From: Phycisphaerae bacterium
GTDB taxonomy: Bacteria; Planctomycetota; Phycisphaerae; Phycisphaerales; SM1A02
Direction: 5' to 3'
Length of the DNA: 15,103 nt
Assembly: GCA_002862325.1 (NCBI GenBank)
Contig: PKCT01000056.1
Location: 1 to 15,103 of the forward strand
A program made the position numbers and the translations under genes. The notes beneath the pieces are model-generated. The model was not told the DNA's origin, did not search any database, and saw nothing but the letters and a program-made list of their open reading frames with translations. Positions 5,930-13,366 of the stretch are shown one piece after another; the stretch's first letter is position 1, and every line of letters starts with the position of its first letter.

Positions 5930-6502
5930 ATGGCCGTCCTCGTCTCGATCAACCGCTCTTCAGGCGGCATTCCCAAGCTGCCGACGCTCGAAGGCGAGAT
6001 CGACGCGACCGGCGTCGTCGGCGACGGTCACGACCACGAGAAGCATCGTGTCCCCGAGCAGGCGATCTCACTTCTCGATCTGGAGCTTCTGGAGTCGATC
6101 GAGCGGGACTTCGAGCACGCGCTCGCCCCAGGATCGCTCGGCGAGAACCTCACGGTGAGCGGCGTCGGCGTACAGCGACTCGGCGCCGGGGACCGGCTCC
6201 TGGTGGGAAACGAGGACCCGGTGATCCTGGAGATCACCCGCGTGCGCCCCCCGTGCTACGTCCTGGACGCCATCGACGAGCGATTCAAGCGGACCCTGTG
6301 GAATCGCATCGGCATGTATGCGCGGGTGATCCGGGGCGGCGTCGTCCGACCGAACGATCCGATCGACATCGAGACCCCGAACGACGTGACACGACCGCTC
6401 CTTCGAAGTCCGAAGCCTGGATGCGAGGACGGTCGGGAAACCGCGCGAGCGGTCCTCGCGGCGCACGGGCTCGTCGACCTGCCCTCGGAGTCGGGCGCGT
6501 GA
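5930..6502 (+). CDS. MOSC-domain protein
   Basis: This 190-residue protein consists almost wholly of a MOSC domain, the fold shared with the molybdenum-cofactor sulfurase C-terminus and YiiM-type proteins. Visible family features are SGGIPKLP near the start (11-18), GDGHDHEKHR (31-40), EQAISLLD (43-50), GSLGENLTVSG (68-78), LGAGDRLLVG (84-93), and the conserved Cys109 in ITRVRPPC (102-109). That Cys is thought to carry sulfur or bind the cofactor. The ATG at 5930 fits the domain start; an ATG at 5922 is out of frame. Its stop overlaps a GTG start of the MobA-like gene (GTGA), so both are probably made together and act in molybdenum-cofactor handling or insertion. The target enzyme is not in the window. 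The last 30 or so residues, rich in Arg, Glu and Ala, are outside the domain core. Confidence 0.85.
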   Translation: MAVLVSINRSSGGIPKLPTLEGEIDATGVVGDGHDHEKHRVPEQAISLLDLELLESIERDFEHALAPGSLGENLTVSGVGVQRLGAGDRLLVGNEDPVILEITRVRPPCYVLDAIDERFKRTLWNRIGMYARVIRGGVVRPNDPIDIETPNDVTRPLLRSPKPGCEDGRETARAVLAAHGLVDLPSESGA

Positions 6503-7128
6503 TCTCCTTCGAACCACCGAAGCCCTGGCCGTACACCGCTGCGATCCTCTCCGGAGGACAGAGCATCCGCATGGGTGTCCCGAAGGCGGGAATGGTGCTG
6601 CCGGACGGTAGAAGCATGATCGAACGGATACGGGACATGCTCGCGAGCTTCTGCCACCGAGTGGTTCTCGTCGGAGAGACATACGGTCTCGCCGGACATC
6701 AGTGCCTCGACGACGAACAGGAGGGCGTCGGACCGCTCGGTGGCCTCGAGACGTTGCTCGCGAGCGGGATATCGCCGCAATACCTCGTCGTCGCATGCGA
6801 TCAACCGCTTCTTCCCGCCGGTCTGCTCAGTCGCCTCATGGCCGGAGACGACGATGGGTTCACCTGCTTCTCGGATCCGGAACGGGATCGCGTGCTTCCC
6901 CTGCCCTGCCGAATTGGCGCCGAATGTCTCGACGTGGTCCAGACCCTCCTGGACGAGCGTCAACGCTCGCTTTGGTCCTTATTTACACGTCTCGGTCCTG
7001 AAGCACTCGCGGTTCCGCTCGCGGCCCGCGAGCGCGATCTCCTGTTCAACGTCAACACGCCGGAGGACGTCGCGAAGCTCTTCAAGATGCTTCGTCCACC
7101 GGAGTCGCGGAGCGACGGGCCGGCATGA
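6499..7128 (+). CDS. MobA-like nucleotidyltransferase (molybdenum cofactor guanylyltransferase family)
   Basis: This is a 209-residue cytoplasmic protein of the MobA/GT-A-like NTP transferase fold. The nucleotide-binding signature LSGGQSIRMGVPKA (17-30) matches the MobA LxGGxSxRMGxxKA pattern, and the middle VACDQPLL segment holds the metal-binding Asp typical of the family. The C-terminal FNVNTPEDV (about 184-192) is the standard MobA NxNTPED motif. MobA attaches GMP to molybdopterin; relatives use CTP (MocA), and the base cannot be told apart with certainty here. The GTG at 6499 overlaps the MOSC stop and has CGGAG about 8 nt upstream. No ATG lies between it and the signature motif. The MOSC neighbour supports a role in molybdenum-cofactor maturation. 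Confidence 0.85.
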   Translation: MISFEPPKPWPYTAAILSGGQSIRMGVPKAGMVLPDGRSMIERIRDMLASFCHRVVLVGETYGLAGHQCLDDEQEGVGPLGGLETLLASGISPQYLVVACDQPLLPAGLLSRLMAGDDDGFTCFSDPERDRVLPLPCRIGAECLDVVQTLLDERQRSLWSLFTRLGPEALAVPLAARERDLLFNVNTPEDVAKLFKMLRPPESRSDGPA

Positions 7129-7155
7129 GCGAACGTGCTCCGGACCCCTTACTGG

Positions 7156-7161
7156 TATCCT
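7156..7161 (+). promoter_or_regulatory. Probable -10 element (TATCCT) of the export operon
   Basis: TATCCT, within GGTATCCT, ends 7 nt before the ATG of the membrane-fusion gene, the same spacing as at kynB. The intervening AAGATGC is not a Shine-Dalgarno sequence. The 40-bp gap after the MobA-like gene (7129-7168) shows no terminator hairpin, so some read-through from the MOSC unit is possible. Confidence 0.45.
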
Positions 7162-7168
7162 AAGATGC

Positions 7169-8488
7169 ATGTCCCAGCGGAACATCTCGAAAATCGCGAG
7201 GTCGGAAGCGCTCGAAGGCTTCACGTCGTCCGAACAGCTTGATCAGAGGCTGGTGGTCGTCCGTGGCCAGTCGTGGCTTCTTCTGGTGCTCGCGGTCGTG
7301 GCCATCGTGGGTGCACTCGCATGGGGCGTCGTGGGCCGGGTCCCGTCCGTCATCGAGGGCGAGGGCGTGATCGCCCCCAAGGACACCAAACCGGTCGAGG
7401 TCGACAGCCCATACGCCTTCGGCGGCGTGATCGAGTTGATCGTTCCCGAAAATCACCGCGTCTCCGCCGGCGATCCCATCATCAAGATCCGCAACCGGGA
7501 GATCGAAAAGAATCTTCAGAATCTGCGCACGCAGCTCGACACCATCAAGCGCGAGGACGAGCAGATGACCGCGTCCGAGGATCGGGTCATCGATCTGCAG
7601 AAGAAGAGCCTCGACGCGCAGATCCAAAGTGCGACGCAGACCGTCGAGCAGACGAAGAACCTCGTCAAGATGCTGCAGGACGAAGTCGATTCCCTCGAGG
7701 GACTCGTCAAGGAACAGCTGATCCCGCGTTCCGAACTCGTCTCGACCCGATCGACGTTGTTCTCGAGCATGCAGCAGCTCACGCAGCAGGAGACGGTGAT
7801 GGCCCAGGCCCGAACCGAGTACGACTCGCTGGTCACGAGCACCGAACGAAACCGTCTCGACCGCATGCAGGAGATCGAGCGACAGAACCACGCCATCGCG
7901 GAGGAGGAGATCCGCCTCGAGACCTCGACCCGCGTTCTCGCACCGGTCGCGGGAACGATCCTCGACCACGCGGTGGACGTCGGATCGTCCATCCAGGCAG
8001 GCGCGCTCGTGACGTCGATCAGACCGCATGCGCAGTCCGACGCCGCGCCGATCCGGGTCGTCGCCTTCGTTCCCTACGGCGAGGGCAAGAAGATCCGCAC
8101 CGGCATGGCGGCGCAGGTCTCGCTGCCGTTCGCTCGACCATCGCGGTTCGGCTACATGATCGGAGAGATCATCGCGGTGAATCAGTTCGTCTCCGGCAAA
8201 TCCGCCCGTCTCAGCCTCGGCAGCAGCACGCTTGCGGATGATCTCCAGCGGCAGATCGGTCCGATGCTGCGGATCACGATCGAACTCGAGAAGGACGCGG
8301 ACACGCCGACCGGTCTGAAGTGGACGAGCAGCGACGGATTCCACTCGCCGCTCGAGTACCCGCTTCTCTGCGGCGTTCGAGTCATCACCGGCGAAGATCG
8401 ACCTATCGACCTGGTCCTGCCCTGGATCAAGGACCTCCTCGGCATCTCGCCGCAGCCGAAGCTCCTCAAGCGCGTTGGGGACGCTTGA
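7169..8488 (+). CDS. NHLP-type bacteriocin export membrane-fusion (HlyD-like) protein
   Basis: This 439-residue periplasmic adaptor links the inner-membrane ABC transporter to the outer-membrane channel. It has a cytoplasmic N-tail of about 35 residues, one membrane helix (about 36-56), a first lipoyl/barrel half (about 62-108, with EGEGVIAP and NHRVSAGDPI), a long Gln/Glu-rich coiled coil (about 108-250), and the second lipoyl half (252-285, LAPVAGTILDHAVDVGSSIQAG). A beta-barrel region follows (VVAFVPYGEGKKIRTGMAAQVSLP), and a further C-terminal segment ends in DLVLPWIKDLLGI. This layout and the two ABC neighbours match the NHLP bacteriocin-system secretion protein family. The ATG at 7169 has a TANNNT hexamer 7 nt upstream and no Shine-Dalgarno, fitting a leaderless first gene. 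The next gene starts 4 nt after its stop. Confidence 0.85.
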   Translation: MSQRNISKIARSEALEGFTSSEQLDQRLVVVRGQSWLLLVLAVVAIVGALAWGVVGRVPSVIEGEGVIAPKDTKPVEVDSPYAFGGVIELIVPENHRVSAGDPIIKIRNREIEKNLQNLRTQLDTIKREDEQMTASEDRVIDLQKKSLDAQIQSATQTVEQTKNLVKMLQDEVDSLEGLVKEQLIPRSELVSTRSTLFSSMQQLTQQETVMAQARTEYDSLVTSTERNRLDRMQEIERQNHAIAEEEIRLETSTRVLAPVAGTILDHAVDVGSSIQAGALVTSIRPHAQSDAAPIRVVAFVPYGEGKKIRTGMAAQVSLPFARPSRFGYMIGEIIAVNQFVSGKSARLSLGSSTLADDLQRQIGPMLRITIELEKDADTPTGLKWTSSDGFHSPLEYPLLCGVRVITGEDRPIDLVLPWIKDLLGISPQPKLLKRVGDA

Positions 8489-8492
8489 CCAT

Positions 8493-10703
8493 ATGAAACT
8501 CGGCACGGTCAGGACGGGACCGCACGGCATCGCCGCGACGCCGACCATTCTCCAGATGGAGGCGGTCGAATGCGGTGCCGCGAGTCTCGCGATGATCCTC
8601 GCGTACTTCGGACGATGGATCCCCCTCGAGCGGCTTCGCTTCGAGTGCGGCGTGACCCGAGACGGTTCCAATGCGGGACAGCTCGCAAAGGTCGCTCGTG
8701 CACACGGCCTGGAGGCGAAGGGCAAGCGGTACGACCTCGACGATCTCCGAACGAAGGCGACCCGTCCGATGATCCTGTTCTGGGGATTCGGACACTTCGT
8801 GGTCTTCGAGGGCGTCAGGGGTGGCCGGTTCCAGATCAACGACCCCGCGGGCGGCCGGCGACTCGTCGATGAGATTGAGTTCTCGAAGTCGTTCACCGGA
8901 ATCGGCGTCGAATTCAAGCGAGGTCCGGACTTCCAGGCCGAGGGGCGTCCACCATCGCTGCTCCGAGGCATAAGCACGTGGCTGCAGGGCAACCGGATGC
9001 CGGCGATCTTCGCCGTCCTGTGCGGCATCTTCCTCGCGATCCCCGGCGCGATCCTCCCCGGATTCACCGGCGCCTTCATCCAACACGTGGTCGAGGGCGG
9101 ATCGAGCAGCTTGGCGGCGCTGCTCATCGGTGGCATCCTGCTCCTGCTGGTACTCCAGGTCGCGATCAGCTGGCTCCAGGCCTACAGCCTGAACCGACTC
9201 GTATTCCGGATGTTCCTGGTGCAGTCGAGCCGCATGGCGAAGCGACTGCTGACCCTCCCACCCCGGTTCTTCATGCAGCGAAGCGCCGGCGACCTCGTAC
9301 AGCGGCTCACGTCGAACCAGATGATCGCGTCGAAGCTCGGGAACGAGATCCTGCACGAACTCGTGAGCATCGCGACCGCCGTCGTCTACGCGGCCGTACT
9401 CATCCTGATGCAGCCACTCATCGGCGTCCTCGCCGTGGTGTCGGCGAGCGTGCTTCTCATCGCGGTCCGGTTCACCAACGTCCGCGTAGTCAATCGAAGC
9501 ACTGCGATGCAGCGCGAGATCGGACGGCAGTACGGGGCCCTGATGGGAATGCTTCGATCGATCCCCGAGATCAAGGCCGGCAGCAGGGAGTCGGACGCGT
9601 TCTCCCAGTGGGCCGGATACCAGGCGAAGGGAATCAATGCACAGCAGTCGGTGTCCCGGATCAACGCCTGGCTCGACGCGCTCCCGGTCGTCGTCAGCGG
9701 AGTCATCGTGTCCGGCATCGTGCTGACGCTCGGTGGCTGGGAGGTCATGAACGGCAACATAGGAATCGGCGACCTGATCGCCATGCAGCTGCTCGCCGGA
9801 CTTCTGCTGGCACCGATCAACCAGATCGTCATGCTCGCCCGCACCCTGCAGACCACGCAGGCTGAGATGAATCGCGTACTCGACGTGATCAACTACCAGG
9901 AACCGGACGAACTCGCCGATCCGTCCTCTCTTGGCGAATCCCGGGGATCCACGGAGAAGACCCACGAGAGTGATCGACGAAAATTGAGCGGCAACGTATC
10001 GCTCGATGGGGTCACCTTCGGCTTCAGCCACCTCGACGAACCGGTGATCCAGGACTGCTCCCTCGGGATCCCGGCGGGAAGACTGGTGGCGTTGGTCGGC
10101 CCGTCCGGCAGTGGAAAGAGCACGCTCGCGGATCTCATTCTCGGCATCGAGCGCCCATGGTCCGGAGCCGTCCGGTTCGACGGCATCGATCGCGGGAACC
10201 TGTCCAACGAGGTGGTCTCCCAATCCGTGAGTGGAACCTCCGGAACGGTCACCGCATTCGCAGGCACGCTCCGAGAGAACGTGACGATGTGGGATCCCAC
10301 CCTGGAGGAGGGTCTGGTCACGACGGCGTTGACCGACGCGGACTGCGCCGAACTCCTGACCCGACCCGGAGGACTCGAGTCGCAGGTCGAGGAAGGTGGG
10401 CGGAATCTGAGCGGCGGTCAACGGCAGCGCTTGGAGATCGCCCGGTGTCTGGCCAACGAACCGAGCGTCGTGGTGCTCGACGGCGCGACGTCCGCACTGG
10501 ACGGTCGCACCGAGAGCCGACTGCTAAATCGCCTCCGTCTGCGTGGATGCACCGTCATCCTGATCACGAGCCGAAAGTCGAGCCTCGCCTTCGTCGACGA
10601 AGTTGTGATGGTCGAGGCGGGATCCATCGTCGATCGCGGGACACCGGACGAACTCGCGATCCGCCAGCCGTGGTTCAAGACGGAGTTCGGAGACGGGCAA
10701 TGA
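8493..10703 (+). CDS. NHLP-type C39-peptidase ABC transporter (peptidase/permease/ATPase), degenerate ATPase site
   Basis: This 736-residue transporter both trims and exports peptides with double-glycine-type leaders. The N-terminal C39 cysteine peptidase is intact: Gln21 (oxyanion), Cys27 in VECGAASL, His101 in GFGHFVVF and Asp117 in INDPAGG. The permease domain starts at about residue 168 and runs to about 450. The ATPase domain has Walker A GPSGSGKST (536-544), Q-loop Gln577 and signature LSGGQ (639-643). Two catalytic residues are replaced. Walker B reads VVVLDGATSALD, so the Glu after Asp663 is Gly664, and the switch His is Ser693 (ITSRKSS). This subunit should bind ATP but hardly hydrolyse it at its own Walker site. 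The ATG at 8493 is chosen: GGGGAC lies about 10 nt upstream and the start is 4 nt after the previous stop; a TTG at 8475 is possible. Its stop overlaps the second ABC gene (ATGA). Confidence 0.88.
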   Translation: MKLGTVRTGPHGIAATPTILQMEAVECGAASLAMILAYFGRWIPLERLRFECGVTRDGSNAGQLAKVARAHGLEAKGKRYDLDDLRTKATRPMILFWGFGHFVVFEGVRGGRFQINDPAGGRRLVDEIEFSKSFTGIGVEFKRGPDFQAEGRPPSLLRGISTWLQGNRMPAIFAVLCGIFLAIPGAILPGFTGAFIQHVVEGGSSSLAALLIGGILLLLVLQVAISWLQAYSLNRLVFRMFLVQSSRMAKRLLTLPPRFFMQRSAGDLVQRLTSNQMIASKLGNEILHELVSIATAVVYAAVLILMQPLIGVLAVVSASVLLIAVRFTNVRVVNRSTAMQREIGRQYGALMGMLRSIPEIKAGSRESDAFSQWAGYQAKGINAQQSVSRINAWLDALPVVVSGVIVSGIVLTLGGWEVMNGNIGIGDLIAMQLLAGLLLAPINQIVMLARTLQTTQAEMNRVLDVINYQEPDELADPSSLGESRGSTEKTHESDRRKLSGNVSLDGVTFGFSHLDEPVIQDCSLGIPAGRLVALVGPSGSGKSTLADLILGIERPWSGAVRFDGIDRGNLSNEVVSQSVSGTSGTVTAFAGTLRENVTMWDPTLEEGLVTTALTDADCAELLTRPGGLESQVEEGGRNLSGGQRQRLEIARCLANEPSVVVLDGATSALDGRTESRLLNRLRLRGCTVILITSRKSSLAFVDEVVMVEAGSIVDRGTPDELAIRQPWFKTEFGDGQ

Positions 10704-13366
10704 CCGCATCCGGCCTCCAAACACCGTGGTCCGCGATCATGATTGGCGATCCCGCCGATCAGGAATCGCTTCACCGGTTCCAACTGGACGCGAGGACGGT
10801 GCTCGGCGTTGGAGAGGGGGAGGTCGCACTGGCCGTGCGTGAGGTTCGGCAGGACGGCCGACTCGGACCGCCGCTCGTCGTCGCCACCGCATCGACCGGC
10901 GCCATTCTGGCGATACCGGCGAATCGCCCGGGGCGGAGATACCAGATCAACGCGAGCGACGACGCGATCGCGCTGCGTCTCGAACCCGACGATTCCACGC
11001 CGCCCGCGGACGTCGAGCTCGAAACCATGGTGCGCGGCATGTTCGCTACCGTGCGGGATGCTCATCGCTGGAGCGATTCAATCGACGCGAAGCCGACCTG
11101 GCGGACGATCGTCGACGCCCTCGCCGAACGGGTCGAGGCGTCGGCCGACGCCTTGCTCGAATCGGCCGAGCTCGATTTCACGGCGCGGCTCGAGCGGCTC
11201 GAATCGATCGATGATCAGATGCTCGCGGACGCGGTGCGGTCGATGACCCGCCCCGGACAGGACGGCGACGTTCGGGGCATCGGGATCTCCACCGACCACA
11301 CGGTCCGGGCCGCCGCGCTCGTCCTTGAACGTCTCGCGATCCGGGTCACCGACAAGATCGAGGTGGATCCCGGCGGTTCCAGCGACCCGGTCGAGCAGAT
11401 CGCCCGTCAGCTGCACGTGCAGTATCGCCGGGTGAAGCTGTCGGACGGCTGGTGGCAGGAGGAAGGTGGACCGCTCCTCGCCGCTCGCGAGTCCGATGGT
11501 GCACCGGTCGCGCTCCTCCCGATCCGCGGCGGATACCGGGCGGTCGTGTTCGATCCAGACGGCACCGAGCTGGAGGTCCCGCGGGTCGGTGCCGAACTCG
11601 TCGACGTGCTCGATTCGATCGCGACGATGTTCTACCGACCGCTTCCCGCCCGAAAGCTGGGGTTTTCGGATCTCCTGAGCTACGTGGTGAGGGACAACGG
11701 TCGAGATGCCCTCGCGATCGTCCTGACCACCGTGGTCACGGCGGCTCTGACCGCGGCCGTACCAGTCCTGACCGGCCTCGTGGTGGGATCCGTCATTCCA
11801 CAGTTCAATCGCAGCGAGCTGCTCTTCGTCGGGCTGGTGCTGGTCGCGATCGCGATGGGGACGGCCGTCACGCACGTCATCACCGGCATCGCGTTCTTGC
11901 GGATCGAGACCCGTGCCAGCATGTCGGTCACCGCCGCGTTCGTGGATCGCATCCTCCAGCTTCCTGCGGAATTCTTCCGAGGAACATCCTCGGGCGATCT
12001 GACCCAACGGGTCATGGCGATCGAACAGATCCGATCGCTGCTGACCCAGGCTTTTCTCTCCATGGTGGTGTCGGTCTTCGCGGGGTCCGCAAACCTGGGC
12101 GTGCTTCTCTTCTACGACCTCGAACTCGGTGCGGTGGCGGTCGGCATCATCGCGATCGAACTCCTCGTGATCATCGGAGTCTCGACCTATCTGGCCCGAG
12201 TTGACTATCGCATGGCGGTCGCCAAGGGCGATCTCGACGGATTCGGCGTCGACGCCCTCAGCGGCATCCGCCAGATTCGCATCCAGGGGTCGGGACATCG
12301 TGTGCTCGCCCAGCTCCTCGTCCGCATCGGGCGGGTGGCCGGCCTGACCTATCGCGGCGGACTGGCCGGCATCGTCCTTCAGATGACGGCGCTCGTCTTC
12401 TCCCAGGTGGCCCTGGTCATCGTCTTCCTGCAGTTCACCGCGACCCTGGAGTCGGTCGGCGAGGGGCCGATGGACAGCGGCGGCTTCGTCGCCTTCGTCA
12501 CCGCCCTCACCGCGTTCCTCGGTACGATCGTCTCTGCGGCGCCGGGCATCCAGACGCTCGCGAGGGTCTACCCCCAGTATCTTCGAATCAAGCCGATTCT
12601 CCGGGCGGAACCCGAGACGACGGAACACGCCGGCGAGACGATCACGCTGGAGGGGAAGGTGGCGGCCGAGCGGATCGTCTTCCGGTACGGCCCGGACCTT
12701 CCCTTGATCCTCGACGACGTCTCCATCGCGGCGGCGCCGGGCGAATTCATCGCGATCGTCGGTCGCACTGGCTGCGGGAAATCCACGCTCCTCCGGGTCA
12801 TGCTCGGTCTGGAGCTTCCGGAATCCGGGTCCGTACTCTTTGAGGATGTGCCGCTGGACAACCTCGATCCGACCGTGGTCCGGTCGCAGATCGGCGTGGT
12901 GATGCAGTCCAACGACGGCCTGTCCGGAAACGTCCAGTCGACGATCCTGGGAGCCGGCTCCCAGCGCGGAATGGACGACGCGTGGGCCGCGGCGGCGAAG
13001 GTCGGCATCTCCGAGGAGATCGAACGGATGCCGATGGGCATGCTCACCATGGTGACGCCCACGTCGATGTCGCAGAGCCAGCTGCAGCGGCTCATGATCG
13101 CCCGGGCCCTCGTCGACAAGCCCGAAATCCTGTTCCTCGACGAGGCGACCAGCGCCCTGGACAACCAGACCCAGGACGAGATCACCCGCGCGATCGAGCA
13201 GCTCGGAACGACCCGCGTGGTGATCGCCCACCGACTCAGTACCATCCGCAAGGCCGATCGCATCTACGTCCTCGATCGGGGTCGAGTCGTCCAGGTGGGC
13301 GACTTCGAGACCCTTTCGACGCAGGACGGGCACTTCCGCGAACTCATGGCGGGGCAGCTCTCGTGA
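10700..13366 (+). CDS. NHLP-type ABC permease/ATPase with N-terminal domain, degenerate signature motif
   Basis: This is an 888-residue partner of the C39 transporter. Residues 1-320 are a soluble region of unknown detail. It contains DGWWQEEGGPLLAARE and ATMFYRPLPARKLG, segments typical of the NHLP export permease/ATPase family, and has no peptidase Cys/His pair. The permease domain runs from about 330 to 610. The ATPase has Walker A GRTGCGKST (688-696), Walker B with catalytic Glu (ILFLDEATSALD, Asp814-Glu815) and switch His844 (VIAHRLST), all intact. The signature normally reading LSGGQ is MSQSQ (790-794, followed by LQRLMIARAL). Because each ABC site pairs the Walker motifs of one subunit with the signature of the other, this defect falls in the same site as the Gly664/Ser693 changes of the first transporter. 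The ATG at 10700 overlaps the previous stop by 4 nt, with GGAG upstream. Its stop overlaps the TolC-like start (GTGA). Confidence 0.88.
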   Translation: MTASGLQTPWSAIMIGDPADQESLHRFQLDARTVLGVGEGEVALAVREVRQDGRLGPPLVVATASTGAILAIPANRPGRRYQINASDDAIALRLEPDDSTPPADVELETMVRGMFATVRDAHRWSDSIDAKPTWRTIVDALAERVEASADALLESAELDFTARLERLESIDDQMLADAVRSMTRPGQDGDVRGIGISTDHTVRAAALVLERLAIRVTDKIEVDPGGSSDPVEQIARQLHVQYRRVKLSDGWWQEEGGPLLAARESDGAPVALLPIRGGYRAVVFDPDGTELEVPRVGAELVDVLDSIATMFYRPLPARKLGFSDLLSYVVRDNGRDALAIVLTTVVTAALTAAVPVLTGLVVGSVIPQFNRSELLFVGLVLVAIAMGTAVTHVITGIAFLRIETRASMSVTAAFVDRILQLPAEFFRGTSSGDLTQRVMAIEQIRSLLTQAFLSMVVSVFAGSANLGVLLFYDLELGAVAVGIIAIELLVIIGVSTYLARVDYRMAVAKGDLDGFGVDALSGIRQIRIQGSGHRVLAQLLVRIGRVAGLTYRGGLAGIVLQMTALVFSQVALVIVFLQFTATLESVGEGPMDSGGFVAFVTALTAFLGTIVSAAPGIQTLARVYPQYLRIKPILRAEPETTEHAGETITLEGKVAAERIVFRYGPDLPLILDDVSIAAAPGEFIAIVGRTGCGKSTLLRVMLGLELPESGSVLFEDVPLDNLDPTVVRSQIGVVMQSNDGLSGNVQSTILGAGSQRGMDDAWAAAAKVGISEEIERMPMGMLTMVTPTSMSQSQLQRLMIARALVDKPEILFLDEATSALDNQTQDEITRAIEQLGTTRVVIAHRLSTIRKADRIYVLDRGRVVQVGDFETLSTQDGHFRELMAGQLS

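Noticed and set aside
7160..9136. Long minus-strand open frame of about 658 codons opposite the membrane-fusion gene
   Set aside because: Antisense shadow spanning two genuine plus-strand genes, with no domain of its own.
8466..10421. Long minus-strand open frame of about 650 codons opposite the C39 ABC gene
   Set aside because: Its composition (Asp/Arg/Glu/His-rich, no motifs) is typical of antisense frames in G+C-rich genes. The plus strand encodes recognisable peptidase and ATPase motifs throughout.
10479..10574. Sequencing error as the cause of the missing Glu and His in the C39 ABC ATPase
   Set aside because: Two separate codons are changed, the frame is intact, and the partner subunit carries the matching signature-motif change. 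A real degenerate site explains this better.
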